A stretch of 64,000 bases of DNA from Deinococcus grandis. GTDB lineage: Bacteria > Deinococcota > Deinococci > Deinococcales > Deinococcaceae. Where the stretch lies: the NCBI RefSeq assembly GCF_001485435.1, contig NZ_BCMS01000005.1, positions 44,780 to 108,779 on the forward strand, read 5' to 3'. Shown here in pieces: positions 8,176 to 18,035 of the stretch. The notes below the pieces were generated by a model. That model was given only the letters and a program-made list of their open reading frames with translations, ran no database searches and had not been told where the DNA came from. The stretch's first letter is position 1. Each line of letters opens with the position of its first letter. Position numbers and translations under genes: made by a program.

Positions 8176-8523
8176 TCAGGGTTGCTTGGCGAAGAAGCGG
8201 CCAAGCCCCATACGGGTACTGTTCTGGCCAAGACAGGCCAGCGCTTTTTTCAGGATATCCCGTTCCTGTCGTGCAATTTCCAGCTCCCGCTCCAGTTCCT
8301 TAAGGCGAGCCTCCTGTGGTGAAAGGGCGGGGATTCCCCGCCCGGTGAAGGCTGGGCGGCCGGAGGCCGTCTGGGTGTCCTGCTGCTGCTTCCACCGGAC
8401 GACGTAGTGAGGGGGAACGCCGAGATCGCGGGCAATCTGGGCGCAACTCTTTCCGGTCGTGCGAACCAACCGGACGGCTTCTTGTTTGAACTCAGCGGTG
8501 AATTGCTGCTTGGGTACGGACAT
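8176..8523 (-). CDS. IS3-family OrfA, copy 1
   Basis: 115 aa. Helix-turn-helix (residues 8-55, EFKQEAVRLVRTTGKSCAQIARDLGV region split over two helices) and a leucine-zipper-like coiled coil (LKELERELEIARQERDILKK) that binds the IS ends. GGAGG precedes the ATG by 6 nt. The stop lies in the -1 frame overlap with orfB, so a fused OrfAB transposase by -1 frameshifting is expected. Confidence 0.95.
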   Translation of the reverse strand: MSVPKQQFTAEFKQEAVRLVRTTGKSCAQIARDLGVPPHYVVRWKQQQDTQTASGRPAFTGRGIPALSPQEARLKELERELEIARQERDILKKALACLGQNSTRMGLGRFFAKQP

Positions 8524-10113
8524 TCTGTCCTCCAGTGTGGATCACACTGAACTTACCCTCCACCAAACTCTATCCAGTTCACTCCTCGACTTCACGAAAG
8601 GCGTTTTCCAGTTCGATGCTCAACAGCTCAAGTTCCGGCCTGGGGTCAAGAGAGCGTTCCAGGGCGCGGCACACGTCGTCACGGGCTTCCAGCCAGGCAT
8701 CTCCCTGAAGCAGCTCTGCCCGTGGGTCACCGTAGCGTTCACTGCGCTCCACAAAGACTTCGCGGCGCTTAAGAGCCTGATGCAGCCTGTCCATCACGCA
8801 GAGGGTGTACGCCTGCTGGTCGAGTTGGCCCCCAAAGGGAAAGACCTGTCTTTCCCAGCTTTTCGGAACGACGCTCCGAGGAGCGTCGCTCCATCTGGGC
8901 TTGCCCTGCCCCGGCTCATCCCTGGCTTTCAGGAATTCCAGGGCGTCCAGCAGCGGCGTAGCTGTAGGGGTTCCAGTAAAGGTAATGGTCTGAAGAAAGA
9001 CCCGCTGAAAGCGGCGGACAGTGGTGTAGTACCCACTGAGGGCCAGTGCGTGGGTGTCCTCATCAGGGCTGGCGAGGGCCGCGACCTTTCCAGCGGCTTC
9101 CCGCAGTGCCTGTTCCCCCAGCTTCTGCAAGGCCAGTTCACGCGCTCTTTCGGCAGGCAGGTTGCTGTCCAGCAGCATCAGGGTCGCTTCACGCAAGAGC
9201 AAAGCCGCCTGGTCGAGGTCTTTCAGGGAACGCAGGCGTTCCCGTCGCCGCCTGGCTTCCCCTCTCAGGGCGAAACTGGTCATCAGACCATCGAAAATGT
9301 CCAGTACGTCATCGGTGGCGGTGCGTTCCAGATGTTGCAGGAAGACCAGCAGGGTTGCCAGCCGCCGTTCCTCGCTCATCCGCTGGATGAGCTGTACTCG
9401 TGCAGTCAGGGCGTGACGTATCAGGGCAGCCTGACGTGCGGCTGGAACGTCGGAGAGGTCAACCTCTCCGACACCGACAGCGCGAATCTGTTCCACGCGG
9501 TACAGGGCGTGATACAGCGACATGGCTCCCACCCGTGAAGGCGGAGTTCGCAGGACTTCCAGCGGGGTCTGCCATTTCCCCGTGGGCAGGACGAGAAGCT
9601 GTTCGAGGACCTGCTCCTGCTCACTGTTCAGGCGGCGGCTCAAACCGAGGAAAGACCGAGCGGTGTACCGCTCGCGGACACGGGCAATCAGCCGCTCCAG
9701 AACACGCACGCCTGGCAACACAACTTTCTGGGCCAGCAGGTGAGCTGTAGCAAGGTCGAACAGGACGCTCGGGCGCACAGCACTGACCGCGAGGTGGGCA
9801 TAAATCCAGCGAATCAGGCGGAACACCTGAAACTCGTCGAACTCCCGGTAACCCAGGTAAGCCACGATGTCGCGGCGGTGGGTGTAGCGGGTTTCCTCGC
9901 GCAGTGCATACCGTAGGAAAACTTCTGGCGAAACCTCAAGTTGCTGAGCGACATGCTGCACCACGACTCTCGGCACCTGAATAGGATTGGGCAGAAAGGT
10001 TCCCAGATACCGCAAAGCGCAGAGCTGGACGGCAAAACCGAGCTTGTTGTGGTCGCGGCGTCGCTCAGCAATCAAAGCCAGGTCGGCTTCGTTCAGGAAG
10101 AAATAACGGGTGA

Positions 10114-10245
10114 TACGGACTCCGGTTGAAAGGTTTGCACAATCTTTCAACCCGAGCGGAGCGAGCGGGAGAGAAGCGGGTTCCAGACGTGGAGTTAACA
10201 GATCGGTGGAGTTCCGATCTGTTAACGAAACAAACGGAATCCGTA
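10114..10245 (+). mobile_element. 132-bp miniature inverted-repeat element, copy 1, in frame within tnpA
   Basis: Ends TACGGACTCCG and CGGAATCCGTA, flanked by TGA at 10111-10113 and 10246-10248. Two perfect internal hairpins: GGTTGAAAG/CTTTCAACC (10124-10132 with 10144-10152) and a 13-bp stem at 10194-10206 with 10214-10226, loop 7 nt. The length plus duplication is 135 nt, so any insertion keeps the reading frame. On the minus strand it is open for all 45 codons. The same ends occur on the IS630-type element at 17068-18174, its likely parent. A second copy is at 63130-63261. Confidence 0.85.
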
Positions 10246-10345
10246 TGAGTTGTTCTGGGGTGGGGTCAACAGCAAACCGCCCGTAGCGGGCGGCTTGCTC
10301 AGCAGAGAGGAATTCGACGGGCATCAGTCATGGCAGGAAAGAGAC

Positions 10346-12373
10346 TCAGGGAATGTTCAGAACTGTGAAACTCGTTTCCGACTGACTGCCGACCCCTACC
10401 AGTAATGCTTTCCCATCAGCCCGAAAGGCGAGAGGAACAGTGTCCATGTCCTGTACCACTGCCGGGAGCTTCCAGACCACTTGTTTCCCAGTTTTCACGT
10501 CACCTATCAGCAATTCGGCGCGGCCATCTTCCAGCCAGGCGACTCGCCGACCATCTGAGGATACGGCCAAAGACTCCACCCGATTGCCAGAGGGCCACAT
10601 CTGTATTTTCTTGCCTGTCGCCGGGTCATAAACCTCAACGCCCAGCGGATGATAAGTATGTTCCTTTCCTATCACGTCTATAGCAGCCACGGCCAGTACG
10701 CGGCAGTCGGCACTGGTGGCCCCCAGACGCCTTTCTTCAGGCAGTGACAGGCCGAAGTTATTTTTCTCCAGTGCGCCGAGCTGCCACGAGGACGCCCGGA
10801 AGCCCATACCCCGGTCACGGAAGATAAGTTGCGTTTCACACATACTTTTTCCATCCGGCGTGAGCTGGGAAGTCTCACTCACCGACTTGCGGTAGGTCTG
10901 ACCAGGGAGGTTGCCCAGAAAGACCTCGCCCTGACGCCTGAGCAAAGGGGCTACAGGAACGATACGACCGCCCAGAACGACTTCCTTATCCCCCGGCGTG
11001 AATCCAGAAATAGAACGAATGCCCGTGACCGAGGGGCCAACCGCCTTCCCGGTTTTCACGTCCCAGAAGCGCACGAATTCCGAGTTCGCATCACCGCTGA
11101 CCAGGAGCGTGCCAGCCCGATTGAACTTCAGGCTGCCTACCTGATACGGATGAGCCTTGACGCTCCAGATTGCCTGTCCTGCCTTCAGGTCAAAAAGGTT
11201 AAGCTGCCGACCTTCGCCCGCCGCAGCCACCCAACGTCCATTGTCACTGACGGTCAGGAGATTGACGTGGGCCAGCGGCATCTGGAACTTGGCGACCTGC
11301 TGACCCTGCGGCGTCAGGGCCAGTGCCCCCAGCGAACTGGTGCTGATGATGTTCTGGCCCAGCCACGCCACACCCTGAACACCAATCCCGGTATTGGTCG
11401 GCTGTGGTGGTGCCAGCCGTTTCCGGTCAGTCAGATTCCAGAGGCGCGGGGTACTGAAGCCGTCTGCCAGAAGAAATTTGCCGTCGGTACTGAAGGCGAG
11501 TTTCCTCGTGTTGTCGGCATAAGTAGGCAACGAGCGTCCTGTCCCACTTTTCAGGTCATAGACCGTCACGGATTGGTTGTACGCTTTGGGGAAGCTCATG
11601 TTCCAGCCCACCGCTAGACGCTGCCCAGACGCGTCATAAGCCACTGCCGAAGCGCTAGCAGGCTTAACAGGGTCATCCATAAACGAAGTGTCTTCCCCAG
11701 GTAAGCGGGTGATGGTCGGCAGCGGTTTCATGTCAGGCAGGTGAAAGCGCAGAATTTGCGAGGCGCGGATGACGGCCACCTCGTTCGCGGTTGGACTGAC
11801 GGCGACCTGCCCAGCACCGTAGCCGTCAGGCAAGGTCGGCAGGTCAATCCTCTGCCACTGTCCCGGCTGGCCGACCAGCAGGGTATGAGGGCACGCCACC
11901 GTCAGCGTGGAGCCGCTCGCCGCGAGGTGTGGCCCTTCACTGCCTTTCAGGTTACCGCAGAGGGCCTGCCCCACGACCTTGGTTTGCTTTCCACTGACCT
12001 GAGCCAGAGTTCCTGTCGTGTCCAGCGTAAAAAGGTCATTGCCGCTGTAAACGACATCCACCAGCAGGCGGCCAGTGGGCGACACAAGAGCCTGCCGTTG
12101 CCCCTGGGGAGTGAACAGGCCCACGCGGTCAGCCGTAGTGACGGCGACTTGTGCGCCATCGGCCCGCACACTGACCTCGCTGGCCGGGCCATCCGGCAAG
12201 ATGCCTGAAGCCTGGATGCTTACCGCTCCGGCAGCACTGACACTGAGCAGTGCGCCGAGAAAACCTGTAGAAAGAAAACGGGCCTGTAGAGACATAGCAG
12301 AGCTTACAGCGTGAACTGCGGGCAGTACGTTCGCCTTTTGGTGGAGCTGTGCTGCGTTGAGTTTGTGGTTCAT
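10346..12373 (-). CDS. Secreted WD40-like beta-propeller protein (675 aa)
   Basis: Repeating units of the kind VSVRADGAQVAVTTADRVGLF, LAFSTDGKFLLADGF..., LKFNRAGTLLVSGD...FVRFWDVKTGK run along the whole length, consistent with one or two beta-propellers. A hydrophobic segment with Ala-x-Ala (LLSVSAAGAVS) near residues 38-50 is a probable signal peptide. The ATG at 12373 overlaps the upstream gene stop by 4 nt (ATGA), implying coupling. A Met at 12295 would give a more standard signal peptide and may be the true start. It has few Cys and no enzymatic motif. It is passenger cargo of the transposon with no evident role in transposition; the role is unknown. Confidence 0.8.
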   Translation of the reverse strand: MNHKLNAAQLHQKANVLPAVHAVSSAMSLQARFLSTGFLGALLSVSAAGAVSIQASGILPDGPASEVSVRADGAQVAVTTADRVGLFTPQGQRQALVSPTGRLLVDVVYSGNDLFTLDTTGTLAQVSGKQTKVVGQALCGNLKGSEGPHLAASGSTLTVACPHTLLVGQPGQWQRIDLPTLPDGYGAGQVAVSPTANEVAVIRASQILRFHLPDMKPLPTITRLPGEDTSFMDDPVKPASASAVAYDASGQRLAVGWNMSFPKAYNQSVTVYDLKSGTGRSLPTYADNTRKLAFSTDGKFLLADGFSTPRLWNLTDRKRLAPPQPTNTGIGVQGVAWLGQNIISTSSLGALALTPQGQQVAKFQMPLAHVNLLTVSDNGRWVAAAGEGRQLNLFDLKAGQAIWSVKAHPYQVGSLKFNRAGTLLVSGDANSEFVRFWDVKTGKAVGPSVTGIRSISGFTPGDKEVVLGGRIVPVAPLLRRQGEVFLGNLPGQTYRKSVSETSQLTPDGKSMCETQLIFRDRGMGFRASSWQLGALEKNNFGLSLPEERRLGATSADCRVLAVAAIDVIGKEHTYHPLGVEVYDPATGKKIQMWPSGNRVESLAVSSDGRRVAWLEDGRAELLIGDVKTGKQVVWKLPAVVQDMDTVPLAFRADGKALLVGVGSQSETSFTVLNIP

Positions 12374-13527
12374 TCCTTTGCTTCAGTCTGCCAATCATCA
12401 GGCAAAGGTAGAGGCACCACTTTGACTTGCCCTCGACCACTGGACATGGCGAACCAAGTTCCTTCAGCGTTGACTGTCAGACGCGGCCAGAGAGTGGCTC
12501 CCGTTTGAGGTCGGTCGTAGACTTGGATGGGTTGCAAAGCCGAGCCGGGCTGCTGCAAGTCCAGGCGCAACAAGCGACCGTCATCCAGCACCGCCAGAAC
12601 GAGGTTCTGCTTGGTCACCACCACAGCCGTCACCTGCGTTCCCTTCACAGGGCCAGTGTTGGCGACGCGTTTTCCGGTTGCGATATCCCAGGCTTCTACG
12701 CCTGCCCCATCCTCGTCGGCCACCAGGAAACGGCTATCGGGGCTGAATACAGGAGCTTCCGCATATTCGTTCTGCTCCGCCCGCTCATAGCGCCGCAGAC
12801 CCCCGGCCTGCACGTTCCAGACGCGTACTTCACCATTGCAGGGAAAGGCGAGCAGGCGACTATCGGGACTCCAATTTGGACGTGCCCCCATGAAGTTAAG
12901 ACAGGTGGCTGGCTGGGCAGGTAGGGCCTTAAGGCGGCGGGAGAAGTCAGAGGCCCACAGTTCGATGCGGCGACCTTCGCCCAGCAGCGCCACGGTCTTG
13001 CCATCTGGGCTGACATCCAGGCTGTACCAACCCCCCGTGCGGACATTGAGCCGCTTGCCTGTTCTTACGTCCCAGCGGCTGGCCCCCCGGTGGTCGGCGG
13101 CCAGAAAAAACTTCCCATCGGCGGTAAACGCCGAGTTGAAGACGAACTCGGTACCGTCCCGACCACAGCCGAAAGTTTCCTTGAAGTCGCCCTGAAGCGT
13201 GGAAATGGCCTTCTGCGTGCTGAGGTTCCAGAGCACCACCCGGCACTTGGCGAAGTCCAGTTGTGCAGCCAGAACACCTTGCGGGGTCGGGCGCGGATTC
13301 CACGCCAGTTTGCCGGGAAGCTTCAAGGCGTGGGGTTGGCTGCTCCCGGCGAAAGTCACGGCGCTGCCCTCGTCAGGGTCAAAGGCCGTGACCTGGTTCT
13401 GGCCAACTGTCAGGGGAATTCGGGTCGCTGGATGACTGAAGAGGTAAGCCGAGCGGTGCAGGGGTGGTGCAGCGAGGGCGAGCGTCCCCAGGGCAAGACT
13501 GACGAGGGCAGCAGTGAGTATCCGCAT
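12370..13527 (-). CDS. Secreted WD40-like beta-propeller protein (385 aa)
   Basis: N-terminal signal peptide (MRILTAALVSLALGTLALAA, cleavage after ALA). The rest shows propeller-type repeats: FTADGKFFLAADHRGASRWDV, WSPDSRLLAFPCNGEVRVWNV, FSPDSRFLVADEDGAGVEAWDI. Length suits a single seven-bladed propeller. It is the first gene of a two-gene unit with the 675-aa propeller, and both leave divergently from the recombinase at 13700. No catalytic residues are recognisable. The pair may act together at the cell surface. Confidence 0.8.
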   Translation of the reverse strand: MRILTAALVSLALGTLALAAPPLHRSAYLFSHPATRIPLTVGQNQVTAFDPDEGSAVTFAGSSQPHALKLPGKLAWNPRPTPQGVLAAQLDFAKCRVVLWNLSTQKAISTLQGDFKETFGCGRDGTEFVFNSAFTADGKFFLAADHRGASRWDVRTGKRLNVRTGGWYSLDVSPDGKTVALLGEGRRIELWASDFSRRLKALPAQPATCLNFMGARPNWSPDSRLLAFPCNGEVRVWNVQAGGLRRYERAEQNEYAEAPVFSPDSRFLVADEDGAGVEAWDIATGKRVANTGPVKGTQVTAVVVTKQNLVLAVLDDGRLLRLDLQQPGSALQPIQVYDRPQTGATLWPRLTVNAEGTWFAMSSGRGQVKVVPLPLPDDWQTEAKE

Positions 13528-13604
13528 TTAGGCATAGTAGTGATGAAAGGTGACTGAATGTTGATTTGCTGGTGCTGCGACAAACAAGTGTAAAACCTGT
13601 TGTA

Positions 13605-13702
13605 ATTATCCTTATCACAGGAAAACTGAAAACTGTCTGCGAATTTGACGGCAAAAACTGCCATCGGTTTCAGAGGGTGAAAGTACACTTATCACAGGAA
13701 TG
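13605..13702. repeat. Direct repeats upstream of TnpI-like recombinase, candidate resolution site
   Basis: CTTATCACAGGAA occurs twice, near 13610 and 13687, about 77 bp apart in the divergent intergenic region between the WD40 genes and the recombinase. TnpI-type Tn3 elements (Tn4430) carry their internal resolution site with direct repeats just upstream of the recombinase gene, so the position fits. A hairpin GGCAAAAACTGCC lies between the repeats. A core inverted repeat is not convincing by eye. Confidence 0.35.
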
Positions 13703-14408
13703 AACGCTGACGATTTCCAGAGAGCGATTGAGCAGTTTCTGAAAGGGCTGAAACGCAGCCCGGCCACCCTGCGGGCTTACCAGGCTGACTTGAATCACTT
13801 GCAACGGTGGTTACTGGAACAGCATCAGGAGTACGTGATTAGCGACGCAGGTTGATCAGGACATCGACGGGGTCCTGACCGCGCAACCGCGCGGTCTCCA
13901 CCGTCGACTTGATCCGCATGTACGTCTGTGCACCCAGCGCGTTCTTGCTGCACTGCGAGACCTTGCGCGCGATCACCACCGACCGCAGGCTCCGTTCCGC
14001 CGCGTTGTTCGTCGGCGGGATATCCGGGTCTACTAGGAACCGCAGCAACCGGCCCTGCCGGTACTGCTTGAGCAACCCCAGTCGTAGCCGTTCGTTCCCC
14101 GGGGTCTTCAGTGGGCGCCGGTCGAGTAAGGCGTCCAGACGCAGGGTGAGTGCCTCACCCTGCTGTCGGTACTCATCCAGGCTGCATCCTCCACGACGGT
14201 GCTGGGCATGCAGCGCCATCAATGCTCGGCACACCTCGGCCAAGCGCTGCCCATACTCCCGGCCCCGTCCCCGCTTCCCCTGAGCCTGCTCACTCACCGT
14301 CTGGACGTTGCGCAGGACGTGAGCCAGACATTTTTGCTGCTGGACCCCTGTGAACTGGATAGAGTTTGGTGGAGGGTAAGTTCAGTGTGATCCACACTGG
14401 AGGACAGA

Positions 14409-14756
14409 ATGTCCGTACCCAAGCAGCAATTCACCGCTGAGTTCAAACAAGAAGCCGTCCGGTTGGTTCGCACGACCGGAAAGAGTTGCGCCCAGATTGC
14501 CCGCGATCTCGGCGTTCCCCCTCACTACGTCGTCCGGTGGAAGCAGCAGCAGGACACCCAGACGGCCTCCGGCCGCCCAGCCTTCACCGGGCGGGGAATC
14601 CCCGCCCTTTCACCACAGGAGGCTCGCCTTAAGGAACTGGAGCGGGAGCTGGAAATTGCACGACAGGAACGGGATATCCTGAAAAAAGCGCTGGCCTGTC
14701 TTGGCCAGAACAGCACCCGTATGGGGCTTGGCCGCTTCTTCGCCAAGCAACCCTGA
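14409..14756 (+). CDS. IS3-family OrfA, copy 2
   Basis: Same 115-aa helix-turn-helix plus coiled-coil protein as in copy 1. GGAGG lies 6 nt before the ATG. Intact. Confidence 0.95.
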   Translation: MSVPKQQFTAEFKQEAVRLVRTTGKSCAQIARDLGVPPHYVVRWKQQQDTQTASGRPAFTGRGIPALSPQEARLKELERELEIARQERDILKKALACLGQNSTRMGLGRFFAKQP

Positions 14757-14803
14757 TCTTCAGGTTCATCGAGCGGCACCACGACGAGTTTCCAGTCGAG
14801 CTG

Positions 14804-15619
14804 ATGTGCCGGATTCTGGACGTGAGCATCAGCGGGTACTACGCTGCGCGGGGAAGGCCGGAGAGCAAGAGGATCTCAAAAGACCGCGTGCTGATCGAGA
14901 AAATCAGGACCAGCTTCGAGGAAAGCCGGGGAACATACGGGGCGCTGCGCATCCAAGCCGACCTGAAGGCACAGGGAGAGCAGGTCAGTCGTCAGCGGAT
15001 CAGGCGGCTCATGCGACAAGCACAGCTTGTCGCGCGTGGAAAGCGGAAGTTCCGGACGACGACGAAGGCGAAATCTTCGCGCCCAGTCGCAGAAAACATT
15101 CTTGATCGGGTGTTCACTGCGGACGGCCCGAATCAGAAGTGGGTCACGGACATCACGTATGTCCCCACCCGTGAAGGCTGGTTGTACCTGGCGACGGTCA
15201 TGGACCTGTACTCGAGGAAAATTGTCGGCTGGGCGCTGAATGAGCGACTTCAGACGCCGCTGGTCACAGCGGCGTTGGAGATGGCGGTGGCTCGTCGGAA
15301 CCCACCAGGCGGACTCCTGCATCATTCGGATCGAGGGAGCCAGTATACGAGCGATGTGTACCAGCAGGCGCTGGACAGATTGCAGGCCGTTCAGAGTATG
15401 AGCGAGGCAGGAGAATGCTGGGATAACGCTGTCCAGGAAAGCTTTTTTGCGACATTGAAGACGGAGATGGGGCTTGGCGAAGCGCAGTGGGACCGTGCCC
15501 AGACACGGACAGAGGTGTTCGAGTGGATTGAAGTGTTCTATAACCGTCGCCGTCGTCACTCGTCGTTGGGGTATCAGTCACCGACGGCCTTCGAGGAGCA
15601 GGCTTACATCCTGAACTGA
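14804..15619 (+). CDS. IS3-family OrfB transposase, copy 2
   Basis: Intact DDE integrase-core protein with D-D-E residues in VTDITYVPT, HHSDRGSQYTS and QESFFATLKTE. The frame opens upstream of the Met, in the -1 frame of orfA. Confidence 0.95.
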   Translation: MCRILDVSISGYYAARGRPESKRISKDRVLIEKIRTSFEESRGTYGALRIQADLKAQGEQVSRQRIRRLMRQAQLVARGKRKFRTTTKAKSSRPVAENILDRVFTADGPNQKWVTDITYVPTREGWLYLATVMDLYSRKIVGWALNERLQTPLVTAALEMAVARRNPPGGLLHHSDRGSQYTSDVYQQALDRLQAVQSMSEAGECWDNAVQESFFATLKTEMGLGEAQWDRAQTRTEVFEWIEVFYNRRRRHSSLGYQSPTAFEEQAYILN

Positions 15620-17079
15620 GGCTCCACCAAACCCTTGACAGATCACTGCCAGGGTGTGACTGTCATAGACCTTGAAGCGGTCGCACACCAGGACTCCACC
15701 AAAGGCGTTGCCGAGCACTGCACGCAACTCGACGTTGGTGTGCTGGAGATTCGCTCGGAACAGCACCGTCTCGGCCGAGCGGAAGGTGCTCACCCAGGCC
15801 TGTGTCGCGTTCACTCGCCAGCCCGTGTCGTCGTGGTGGACATAGGGAGCTGCGCGCAGCTCCCGTTCCAGGGACTCGACATGTGTCGCCAGCGGACGTC
15901 CATCACGTGCCAGGCGCTGGGCGGCCTGGGTGATGGCCCCCTGGGACACCCGGATGCCGGTGGTCAGTCCCAGCACCCGTGGAATGCGGCGCTGTGGGAG
16001 ACCAACCTCGTGGTGCAGCGCCTGAATGGTGGCCGCCAGTCGGGGACCACATCGGTGTCCCGTCGCCCCACGTTGGTCCGGTTGGAGGTCGGGATGCGCG
16101 CCACGTACAGTCTGCCCGCACTGCGGGCAGACCATCACCGGCACGTGGTAGGCCGTGATCTGCACGGTCTGAGCGGGCAGGTCACTGATCCAGGCGCGGT
16201 CGTGACGCTTGAAGATCAACTCGCCGACGTAGCCACAGGCCGTGCAGGTGTTGGGCGCCGGGACGTCGATCACGACGTCCTCCTGCTCGGGAGCAGGAGG
16301 ACGCTTGTATGTGAAGACGCCTTCCCCAGCGCGACGACCTGCGGTTTTCGGGTGGGCTTTCCGACTTCCCCGGCTATGAGGGGCGGCATACTTGCGTTGC
16401 TGACGCTCCAACTGCTCGATGCGCTTCTGAAGCTGTTCGATCTGCTCCGCCTGCTTGCGGATGATCTCGTAGAGATCCTGTTCCGTCAGCGGGGTGGCCA
16501 TGCGGCTCATCCTAGCGAATGTGACGATGCTGTCCGGCTCGCGGGGTCGCTAATCAGATACCATCAGGAACTGGATGCCCCGACGCTGGAAGCCTACTTT
16601 GCAGCCCACGAGTGGGCTGCTTCCACGCAGAACCGCAAACAGACCGCCATTGAACGCTTCTGCCGCTGGGCCATACAGCACGGGAAACTGGAAATTGACC
16701 CGACGCTGCATCTGGAACGGCCTACTGTGCCACCACCACATCCGCGAGGACTGCGCCGTGAAGATGTGGAGCGCATCTTTGCCGTGATTCCAGGGCAACA
16801 GGCCAGAGATGCGTTGCTGTTCCGCCTGGTGTTCGAGACGGGACTTCGCATCAGCGAAGCCCTGAACATCCATCTGGACGACCTCGACCTCAGCAAAGGC
16901 GACGAACATCTGACCGTGCTGGGCAAAGGGGGGCAGCGCCGGACGGTGCTGCTCGATGACCCTAAACTGGTCAATGCCCTGCGGAAGTATCTGCGCTCAC
17001 TGGAGTACGAGCATGGGCCGCTGTTCCAGGCGCAAAAGAATGGGCGTGGTGGCCCGTTGCGCTATCATACGGATTCCGA

Positions 17080-17589
17080 TTAATTCGCTAACAAAGGCCA
17101 CCAGTGAAAGAGGGTCTGCTGAGTGATGAGATCAGGTTGAGCTTCCAACCACACGCAGCGTTCGGAGAGTGCCAATTCTACCTCTTCAATGCTGTCGAAC
17201 GCCCGGTTCGCGATTGGTACATCCGTCAACGCCCAGAGCCGTTCTGCTGGCTGCAATTCCGGCGAATACGGCGGGAGCGTCACGGTCTGAATGCCCTCCG
17301 GATGCCCATCATCGGGTGGCACGTGGAAACCGGCCCCATCCTGAACGACCAGCACACGATGGTCGGCGCTGGCGCCGACCATGCGGGCAAACGCAGCCAT
17401 GACGGCCACATACGCCTGTTTGTTGACGACTGGGATCAACCAAAACAGGCTCTTGCCGCTCTCCGGATTGGCAAACGCGTACACGTAGAGCCACTCGTAC
17501 CCAGGCTGAACCGGACAGGTCAACGGCTGCCCAGTTGGTGCCCAGACTGGACGGCGGATTGGCTTGAGCCCGATCCGATGTTCGTCCAT
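17080..17589 (-). CDS. IS630-type transposase, catalytic frame (OrfB)
   Basis: The DDE_3 domain. The frame opens upstream of the Met as LIETLRQAERLSPRVSLWC, then the first Asp in MDEHRIGLKP, second Asp in VLVVQDGAGFH, and Glu in LPPYSPELQPAERLW. It is probably made as the second half of a frameshift fusion with the 17643-18035 frame. It stops 12 nt from the element end. Confidence 0.85.
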   Translation of the reverse strand: MDEHRIGLKPIRRPVWAPTGQPLTCPVQPGYEWLYVYAFANPESGKSLFWLIPVVNKQAYVAVMAAFARMVGASADHRVLVVQDGAGFHVPPDDGHPEGIQTVTLPPYSPELQPAERLWALTDVPIANRAFDSIEEVELALSERCVWLEAQPDLITQQTLFHWWPLLAN

Positions 17590-17642
17590 ACACCACAGGG
17601 AGACGCGCGGTGAGAGACGCTCCGCCTGGCGGAGCGTCTCGA

Positions 17643-18035
17643 TCAGGACTTTGATTTGAATGCTTCCTTCGCGGCCTCATCGCCCCCAACGTGCCGGGGG
17701 CGGGGTCGTTGGGGGGTAAAGCCAGCCGCTCGAAGGAATTCATAGGTGCGCCCGAGGTGAACGGACAGTCCGTACTGCTCCTGAAGCCAGTTCTGAACGT
17801 CTTTCCCAGACCAGACGATGTCCTGTTCGAAGTCGGCGTGTAGTCGGGTCGCCAGGGTCTGTTGTTGCTCAGCGCTCAATAGCCGGGGTGCACCCTGATT
17901 CGTGTGGCGCCCGTCACACAGCCCGGCAAGTCCCCGGTCGCGGTAGCGGTACACCAGATCGTAGGCGGTGACCCGGCTGTACCGGGTCACTTGGAGAATC
18001 TCTGGGAGGGGGCGTCCTTCAGCGAGGAGGGCCAT
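17643..18035 (-). CDS. IS630-type transposase, N-terminal frame (OrfA)
   Basis: 130 aa from the first Met; the frame is open further upstream (…LAHDADTFWHLYTTST…) without an ATG, so an alternative start is possible. It contains paired helix-turn-helix units (PEILQVTRYSRVTAYDLVYRY, then WLQEQYGLSVHLGRTYEFLR) that bind transposon ends. It ends just before the catalytic half, which is in the -1 frame; programmed -1 frameshifting near CAAATCAAAG is likely. Confidence 0.8.
   Translation of the reverse strand: MALLAEGRPLPEILQVTRYSRVTAYDLVYRYRDRGLAGLCDGRHTNQGAPRLLSAEQQQTLATRLHADFEQDIVWSGKDVQNWLQEQYGLSVHLGRTYEFLRAAGFTPQRPRPRHVGGDEAAKEAFKSKS

Larger units (their letters stand above)
7287..8581 (-). 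mobile_element. IS3-family element, copy 1, inside tnpA
   Basis: 1295 bp. Ends are imperfect inverted repeats sharing GTTTGGTGGAG (TGATCTGTCAAGG... at the orfB end, TGAACTGGATAGA... at the orfA end). CTC is duplicated at 7284-7286 and 8582-8584, a 3-bp duplication normal for IS3. Copies 2-5 in this window look the same over their length; this copy differs from them by a silent change near position 8216 (codon AGT rather than AGC in orfA). Confidence 0.95.
5871..10324 (-). pseudogene. tnpA: Tn3-family transposase TnpA, interrupted by IS3 and carrying an in-frame miniature element
   Basis: The N-terminal part (10324 down to about 8582) and C-terminal part (7286 down to 5871) join in frame if IS3 and one CTC duplication are removed, giving a transposase of about 1000 aa, the normal Tn3 size. 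The C-terminal part holds the DDE catalytic domain: WNSKYFG, an Asp in MADTHGYSD, and a Glu-containing C-terminal helix region with GEQRHSVARAVFHG. Residues about 27-71 are not native; they are 45 codons translated from a 132-bp miniature element plus its TGA duplication (10114-10248) between DPTPEQL and TRYFFLNEADL. That insertion keeps the frame and has no stop, so it might have been tolerated; the IS3 insertion is not. Confidence 0.9.
14351..15645 (+). mobile_element. IS3-family element, copy 2, inside IS66
   Basis: 1295 bp, plus orientation, with CTG duplicated at 14348-14350 and 15646-15648. It is the only copy in plus orientation and one of two with a target duplication, so it is a simple, fairly recent insertion. 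Confidence 0.95.
13839..16510 (-). pseudogene. IS66-family transposase, split by IS3 copy 2
   Basis: Reads from the ATG at 16510 to 15649 and from 14350 to the stop at 13839; together they equal the 457-aa transposase at 30675-32048. The break is in the middle of the DDE domain (after DRFKVYDSHTLA), so the product is inactive. The only other difference I noticed is a Cys/Arg codon change near 16113. Confidence 0.9.
13831..16561 (-). mobile_element. IS66-family element (tnpC only), itself interrupted by IS3
   Basis: Ends GTACGTGATTAGCGAC and (inverted) GTATCTGATTAGCGAC; CATCAGGA is duplicated at 13823-13830 and 16562-16569, the 8-bp duplication of IS66. Without the nested IS3 the length is 1433 bp, the same as the intact copy at 30624-32056. 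It has one transposase gene and no tnpA/tnpB, as in the ISBst12-type branch. Confidence 0.95.

Noticed and set aside
10114..10245. Reading the 45-residue segment as a native TnpA domain
   Set aside because: The same 132-bp sequence with TGA duplications occurs in another transposase at a different position, so it is an insertion.
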